From contig NC_081414.1 in assembly GCF_030272615.1 (NCBI RefSeq), forward strand, positions 910,351,009-910,415,008: DNA of 64,000 nt. The letters run 5' to 3'. Positions 58,719-64,000 of this stretch are shown piece after piece. Position 1 is the first letter of the stretch; each line of letters begins with the position of its first letter. The position numbers were made by a program, and so were the translations under genes. The DNA is from Cryptomeria japonica (taxonomy: Eukaryota > Streptophyta > Pinopsida > Cupressales > Cupressaceae). Below the pieces are notes generated by a model. It did no database searches and was not told the origin of the DNA. It worked only from the letters and a program-made list of their open reading frames with translations.

Positions 58719-59312
58719 TTCCTCATTCCTTATCATTCATCTATTTCCTTTCTCACTTCTTCAAAATTGGATAATATATTAGCATATCTTTGTTAGAGCA
58801 AATAGAATTAAATGATGTTTTGTTTAATCTATATTGCTTCGTTCCTGACAAGCGTGTTTCTTTACTTTATGGTTTGTCTTGAATTCATTTATGTAAATTG
58901 CAAAAGATTTACATTTTTCATTATATACAATGTCTTTATGTGTTAAGTTGAATCGTGTCATGTTGTGTTTAAATTAAAATTAAATCACATTAGTTATATG
59001 ATTCTTAGGCTTAACACATATTTTCTTCCCTATCATCAATGTAATACTTGATCAAATATTTTAATTAAGTCACACGTGTATCAATTTAATCATGGAGCAT
59101 TGAGAAATCAATCACATGGAAATTAAATTCAGAACATACATATAAATCTACCAAATGTGTTAGCTTTAATCAAAGCAAAATATATACATTGTTTTAGGCA
59201 TTAAAGATAACATGTTTGAGACAAAGAAGCATGTATATATATATATATGTGGATCAATATACAAAGGTAGGTCACTATACATCCAAAATGTGACCTACCC
59301 TACATCATAAGA
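58719..59312. other. Spacer between integrase and the antisense PMD gene
   Basis: AT-rich, no ORF. It should hold the 3' ends of both convergent transcripts. A short (TA)n tract lies near 59234-59249. Confidence 0.6.
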
Positions 59313-61750
59313 TCATCTCCTATCCCTAGGGTTGGTGGCTGGAGAGTGACGACTAGAGGCTCCCTCCCGATCCGACCGTGCAGGTGGACCCATAGGGGTA
59401 TATCGTGATATAGATCGTGAGTGATTCCGAGAGGAACTCCTACGATCCCTATCCATAAGGATCGTGCGATACGAGGTAGCCTCGGCCTGAGCTGCTACTA
59501 GGTCACGTTGTGCCCGCTGAAGGTCCTCTGATAGAGCTCGCTCTCTCTCCCTCCATATCTCTACCTGTACTCGAAATGGGGAAAACAAATCATCATGCCG
59601 AACCGTGTTCCCTTGAGGTCTATAAGCAACCTGTGAGGAACTAGGGATCTGCGCCGTCGTGGAGATATCTGTCACTGCTTCCTGGATCAGAGAATGCCAC
59701 TCCTGCACATTAGCTATAGCAGTAGAACAAATCATGTATTAGTACCATTTTATATCATCAAAACATCAATCAATCAATATAAACCTACTATACCTGGATC
59801 TCCCTCACGCCAGTAGGGATCGTGATATGGTAGCATCTGTGACTGGGAACTACTAGGCTCCCCACACTCGAATGATCTATGCGCGATGGGTACAGGTCTT
59901 CGTATCGCCTCGTGTTCCCCCTTTTGGGGAATAACGGGAGGATCTAAGGCTATGGTATCATCTCTTGAATGATGGGGAGCTGCATCTAACTCCTCCTCCT
60001 CGTCATCCTCATCCTCATCCGCATCCTCGTTCTCCTCATCATCATCTCTATCTGTGTCATCTTCCTCTCCTTCCTCCTCCTCGGCACTAGGCTGATCTCC
60101 TATGGGTGGATCAGGCCCTCCTACCTCCTCATGACCCTCTCCCTCCTCAGACTCCTCTGATCTGGATCCCTGATCCTCATCTTGGTCTCCATGTCTCCAT
60201 GGACTCGGATGGCCTGTCGGATGATCTGGTGGAAAGATAGGCCCTGGGTATGTTCTCACAAACCATGAGAGATACCTGCGCTGTGCTCCGGGGTCTGCAG
60301 CATAATCAGTGAGCACATCCTGGTCGGACCCCTCTATATCTGTGATCTCGATATCATCTATCGTGGGTCTCGCTACTGCTCTGGGTCTGGGAAGGACTCG
60401 TGAGTGTCGAGTATAGATGGGCACATCGGCTGGAACACACTGCTCTAGCCCAAACTGCCTCCGTACTCGGTCAAAGTAGAATGGGACTATGATGTGTGGA
60501 TATCGCCCTCTCAGTAGGCGGTTCCTCTGTAAGCATGCTAACTATCTCTCCATCCCATCCCATCCCATCTGTGCATCCGCAGATATGGTCTCCATACAGT
60601 CACCTCAGCTGTCAATCTGTCAAATGTCACTCTCCAATACAGTAGATCTTCAAATCTCCACTCGCTGGTAAGTGGATAAGCAAATACCCTAGGTCGCTTG
60701 CTAGCCGCACTCATCGGATAGCCGACAGGCTTGGTGCATGTAAAGTGCTCAAATATCCACACCTGCAGAAGTGTGCATGTCATCAAGTTGCAACCCTGTC
60801 CGAAAACATACTCCTCGAGGTCGTGATAGAGATGTGCAAGCATACTCTGACCCCAGGTGTATACTCTCCTATGTCTCTCCATAGCCTTGATGCACCATGT
60901 GAGACCCCCATGCATGTGTGTACCTTGCCCATTAGGGCAGACAACTAGTGCAATGATGGCTATCATAAGACGTCTCATGAGGGGCACCTCTCCTGTAAGA
61001 TGTAAGAGCCAGCTGACCATGATACGACCTCTCATCTCACTCGACATGAATCTCCCTATGTAGTATACCTACTCCCTCTGATGATCCTCTGCTGACCGAT
61101 CGATCGCATATGTCACGGTAGCTCCTTTGATCGATAGGCGAAGAATGCGGTACACATCCTCAAGTGTCACTGTCATCTCCCCTACTGGAAGCTGGAATGT
61201 GCATGTGTCAAGATCCCATTGCTCCATGAGTGCCATCAGCATCGCAGGATGAAATCGAATGGCCAGCATAAGAATCATAGACCACAAACCTACTATAGAC
61301 AATGTATCTCTCTCTGCCTGAGTCAGCCGAGGAATCTGATCTCGCAAACTACGAAGAATCTGCCGCGCCGTGTGCTCTCTCATGTATGGGAGACCCTGCA
61401 ACACAAAAACATCAATGTAATCAGTAATTAATCATCAAAATCATCTATGCCAAATACGCAAACTGACGAACATCGAAAGTTGACCCCTGCCAAGTCCTGA
61501 TTGGGACCATGGCGCCCTGAGGAGACCATGGTGCCCTAAAGGGACCATGGTGCCCTGGTGGGACCATGGCGCCCTGGGTGGGACCCAGGGTCAGATTCCG
61601 GGGCCCGCTTTCGATCACAAAAAATTTGAGTCAACAGAAATGCAGAAAGTCAAAGTTCAGTCAACTTACCTCGTCCAGTGGCTCGTCATCGATCACGACC
61701 TGTCACATGATCTCAATCCTCGTGGGACGCTCCGGTCATCGTGAAGGCAT
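59313..61750 (-). pseudogene. Antisense plant mobile domain (PMD) gene of element 2, exons 61750-61670, 61395-59794, 59713-59313
   Basis: Exon 1 (27 codons, with TGA at two probable CGA codons) ends GAG|GTAAGT. Exon 2 starts after GTTGCAG at 61395. It carries the mobile-domain text TFQLPVGEMTVTLEDVYRIL, LAHLYHDLEEYV and WRPYL, has a TAG at 61069-61071, and changes frame in a CATCC repeat near 60550. It continues with FDRVRRQFGLEQ and a long Asp/Glu tract. An 80-base intron (59793-59714, phase 1) joins a last exon in frame, with a coiled coil and an RS/Pro-rich end (PMGPPARSDREG). The layout (short exon 1, phase-0 intron, PMD, acidic region, coiled coil, MGPP end) equals the gene in element 1. 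It lies opposite to pol. Function unknown; host relatives (MAIN/MAIL) act in silencing and genome stability. Confidence 0.85.
61503..61578. repeat. 19-bp minisatellite x4 in the PMD intron of element 2
   Basis: Units GGGACCATGGYGCCCTRRR start at exactly 61503, 61522, 61541 and 61560. They lie inside the intron 61396-61669. The 15-base core also occurs once in the LTR (51669-51683). Confidence 0.95.
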
Positions 61751-62318
61751 GATGATGGCTATTTGGGCTCCACTGCAATGAACAATACTCAGAATCAACA
61801 AAGTGACAAATGCAATAGTCACTTTCAAGGTATATACTTTCACTCCTTTACCTTTACTTTCAAAACCCTAATTTTCCCTGAATCACTCATTTCATCATAA
61901 CTTGAGTTTGGGAGATGCGATTTTTGAACCGTTTGTTGCGTAGGAATCATATTTTCATTCCCTTACTCCCTTGATGTTCCAAAATGTGCTCTGATGAAGC
62001 CTTTGTAGTGAACATCTCTCATCAATAATCATTCACACAATTTGTTGTAAGTAAACATGCTACCCTGTTTCACCTCCCTAATAAGGAAGCCGAAACAGGG
62101 GGGGCATATAGCTACTCGCAAATTTCATCACTTTCCTTAGTAAGCATTAGGTGATTTTTGCGATCTAACGTGTGTTTTGTAGGGTGCGGTTCCTAACTGT
62201 GTACTGCAGATACCGCTGGGGGCTTCGTTCGACGGACTTATGGATATATCCTTTTTCAAATAATGTTTACTTTACTGTACTTTAGCTTGCATATGCACAT
62301 AGTACTCATATGACCGCT
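61751..62318. other. Upstream region of the antisense PMD gene and 3' end of element 2
   Basis: No ORF. On the minus strand this is the likely promoter of the PMD gene, next to the 3' LTR. A G-rich run, AAACAGGGGGGGCA near 62093-62106, resembles a second polypurine tract. Confidence 0.5.
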
Positions 62319-62333
62319 AAAGTGGGGGTTAAA
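62319..62333 (+). other. Polypurine tract of element 2
   Basis: AAAGTGGGGGTTAAA directly precedes the 3' LTR start TGTAGCATC. A related tract precedes the old LTR at 37463. Confidence 0.85.
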
Positions 62334-64000
62334 TGTAGCATCATAAATTGTACGCACTTGCTAAAGCAGTACAATTTCACACCTAGTTTAGCACCCGCCT
62401 TGGCGCAGTTTGCATTTTGCATTGCATTTCCCCTTTAGCACATAATTAATCAAATTAATTAGGTCTAAGGTCCTATTTCATCATCCTCCACATCATAAAG
62501 GTGGGCCCTTTCATTAAAGTGTGCCCCTTTTCATTTTATTCCTCCAATACATCATCTAATCAAAAACCCTAATTAGGCCTTCTTTTGAACTTGGGGGCTT
62601 GATTTCGGGGGTCAAAACATCTCGAAATCACCTGTAACTTCGGGATTCTCTCTAAAATCATCATATCCGACGGCCCTGAAAATTTGGTGAAAAGTTTCCG
62701 GGACCATGGTGCCCGGAGTGCACACGGTCTCAGACATTTTTCCCAAAATTTTAGGAGCACGATCCAATCATAAAATAAAGCTTAACCCCAAGAAATTGGC
62801 GGGATATTCAATCTCTAGGTCAGCCAAAAGTTGGAATTAAGACCTAGGGTTTCATACATAAGAGCTCTCTTTCTTCATTGGAAAGGATCCAAATTTTTTT
62901 TTCAGGAACCTCATATGCAGCGAAAGAGCAGATCTTTGAAGACTTCAACAACTCTCAACATTCATCCTCCAAGCATTCATCAAATCCATTCATTCACTTA
63001 GGGCTTTGAAGGCATTGAAGAGCAATAAGGGATCACCGACTGAAGATTGGCTTGTACCCCTCCCTTGGGGTTGGGTATGATTTCATGTTGTTTTCATGTC
63101 TTTGCATAGGCCTCATTATGTCACTTGCATTGATGCTTTAGATCATTTGGCATCTTGATTTGGAGCATTTACATTTTCATTTACAAGCAATTAGGGTTTA
63201 CTTTCTAGGTTGCTCTAGTTTGCTTACTTGCATTTTAGATCTTGCACACACACAAGGTCTGCACACACACTACTTTTACAATACAACTTGGCTATTCATG
63301 GAGGTGGAAATCACCAAAGCGGGGGTTTGACTAAGGCAAAACCCTATATAGCCGCCCAAACACCTTTTCAGATATAAGTGCAGATTTCAGGATTCAGACG
63401 ACGCCGCAAGTTGCAGATCTGAAAGAAGCAGACGGAGACTGAACCATATACCAAGTTTCAGAGTAGAAGACCAGGACAGGGGCGTGGGGCGCCCTGGTCT
63501 TGCCAGGACAGGGGCGCTAGGTGCCTTGGTCCCTGGGACAGGGGCGCTGGGCACCCTGGTCCTCCTGACAGACAACAAGTCTTGGCAGTTCCAACAGTTT
63601 TCCAGGTTGCAAAGTGGCAGTTTCAGGTGTAGTTTCAAGTGCAGAATCTAGACAGTGGCGCCCGCGCCCCGTCCTGAACATTTTCACTTAGATTTTGACT
63701 CCGGGTACACATCTGCATTCTTGTCTTGTCCTTATGTTTGCAGCTTTCCATTGTTTAAGTTCAATTCTGCAATCTTGTTATTAGTTCATACTTACATTTT
63801 GGGGTTAGGAATTGAACTTGCATAATCTTACCTTTCAATTACAACAAAGGAATAGAAACCCTAATAGGTAGCCCGTGGCTCTCTCTTTCACCAAAAAGAA
63901 GTAGCCAATTGTGCGATACCTCTAGGCTCTTTCGTATTCCGTAATGTGTGTCAAAAGGTAGGATTAGGACATGTTAGCCTAGTCTCACTTTTTCCCCCAC
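62334..64000 (+). repeat. 3' LTR of element 2, running to the window edge
   Basis: It matches 51303-52970 throughout, with about 50 substitutions and one 1-base indel counted by eye. The window ends ...TTTTTCCCCCAC, one to three bases before the LTR end. Confidence 0.95.

Larger units (their letters stand above)
51303..64000 (+). mobile_element. Element 2: Tat-type Ty3/gypsy retrotransposon with antisense PMD gene, nested in element 1 (about 12.7 kb)
   Basis: Complete except for the last one to three bases of the 3' LTR. The order is 5' LTR, primer-binding site, a protease ORF without Gag motifs, G-patch, reverse transcriptase, RNase H, second RNase H, integrase, antisense PMD gene, polypurine tract, 3' LTR. 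It starts inside the protease region of element 1. The last five bases before it are ATATT (51298-51302), which should recur just past the right window edge. LTR divergence counted by eye is about 50 in 1,667 (about 3%), mainly transitions. Confidence 0.95.

Overview
The window looks like nuclear DNA of a seed plant, most likely a conifer. It is AT-rich, with one multi-exon gene in 64 kb and the rest filled by plant-type LINEs, a hAT remnant and large Ty3/gypsy elements of the Tat type (two RNase H domains). The genus cannot be fixed from sequence alone.

Layout. Positions 732-5113 (+) hold the only gene that looks intact: five exons joining in frame to a 422-residue PHP-domain phosphoesterase, followed by a 310-bp x3 tandem repeat. 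Positions 9407-17277 (-) are a nearly full-length LINE with ORF1, ORF2 (endonuclease, reverse transcriptase, RNase H) and a probable target-site duplication, broken by stops and a frameshift. Positions 17294-22930 are AT-rich debris containing a hAT transposase C-terminus on the minus strand and a small coiled-coil pseudogene. Positions 22934-28826 (-) are a second, 5'-truncated LINE that carries an unusual ORF downstream of its reverse transcriptase. Positions 28827-40980 are mostly unrecognised old repeat DNA, plus a decayed LTR at 37463-38900.

Positions 40981 to the right edge are a nest of two Tat-type Ty3/gypsy elements. Element 1 (minus strand, 3' LTR 40981-41751, pol 46554-51302) is cut in its protease region by element 2 (plus strand, 5' LTR 51303-52971, pol 53171-58718, 3' LTR 62334 to the window end). 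The two LTRs of element 2 differ at about 50 of 1,667 positions counted by eye, so it inserted fairly recently. Element 1 must resume beyond position 64000.

The most interesting feature is shared by both elements although their LTRs are unrelated in length and sequence. Between the end of integrase and the 3' LTR each carries a plant mobile domain (PMD) gene on the strand opposite to gag-pol. Both PMD genes have a short first exon and a phase-0 GT-AG intron at the equivalent place, and that intron holds minisatellites. An intron antisense to the genomic RNA is not spliced from it, so it can survive retrotransposition. Both elements also carry a G-patch-like segment between protease and reverse transcriptase, and element 2 has no recognisable Gag or CCHC knuckle. 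All copies are now disabled by stops and frameshifts, largely C:G to T:A changes as expected from decay of methylated DNA.
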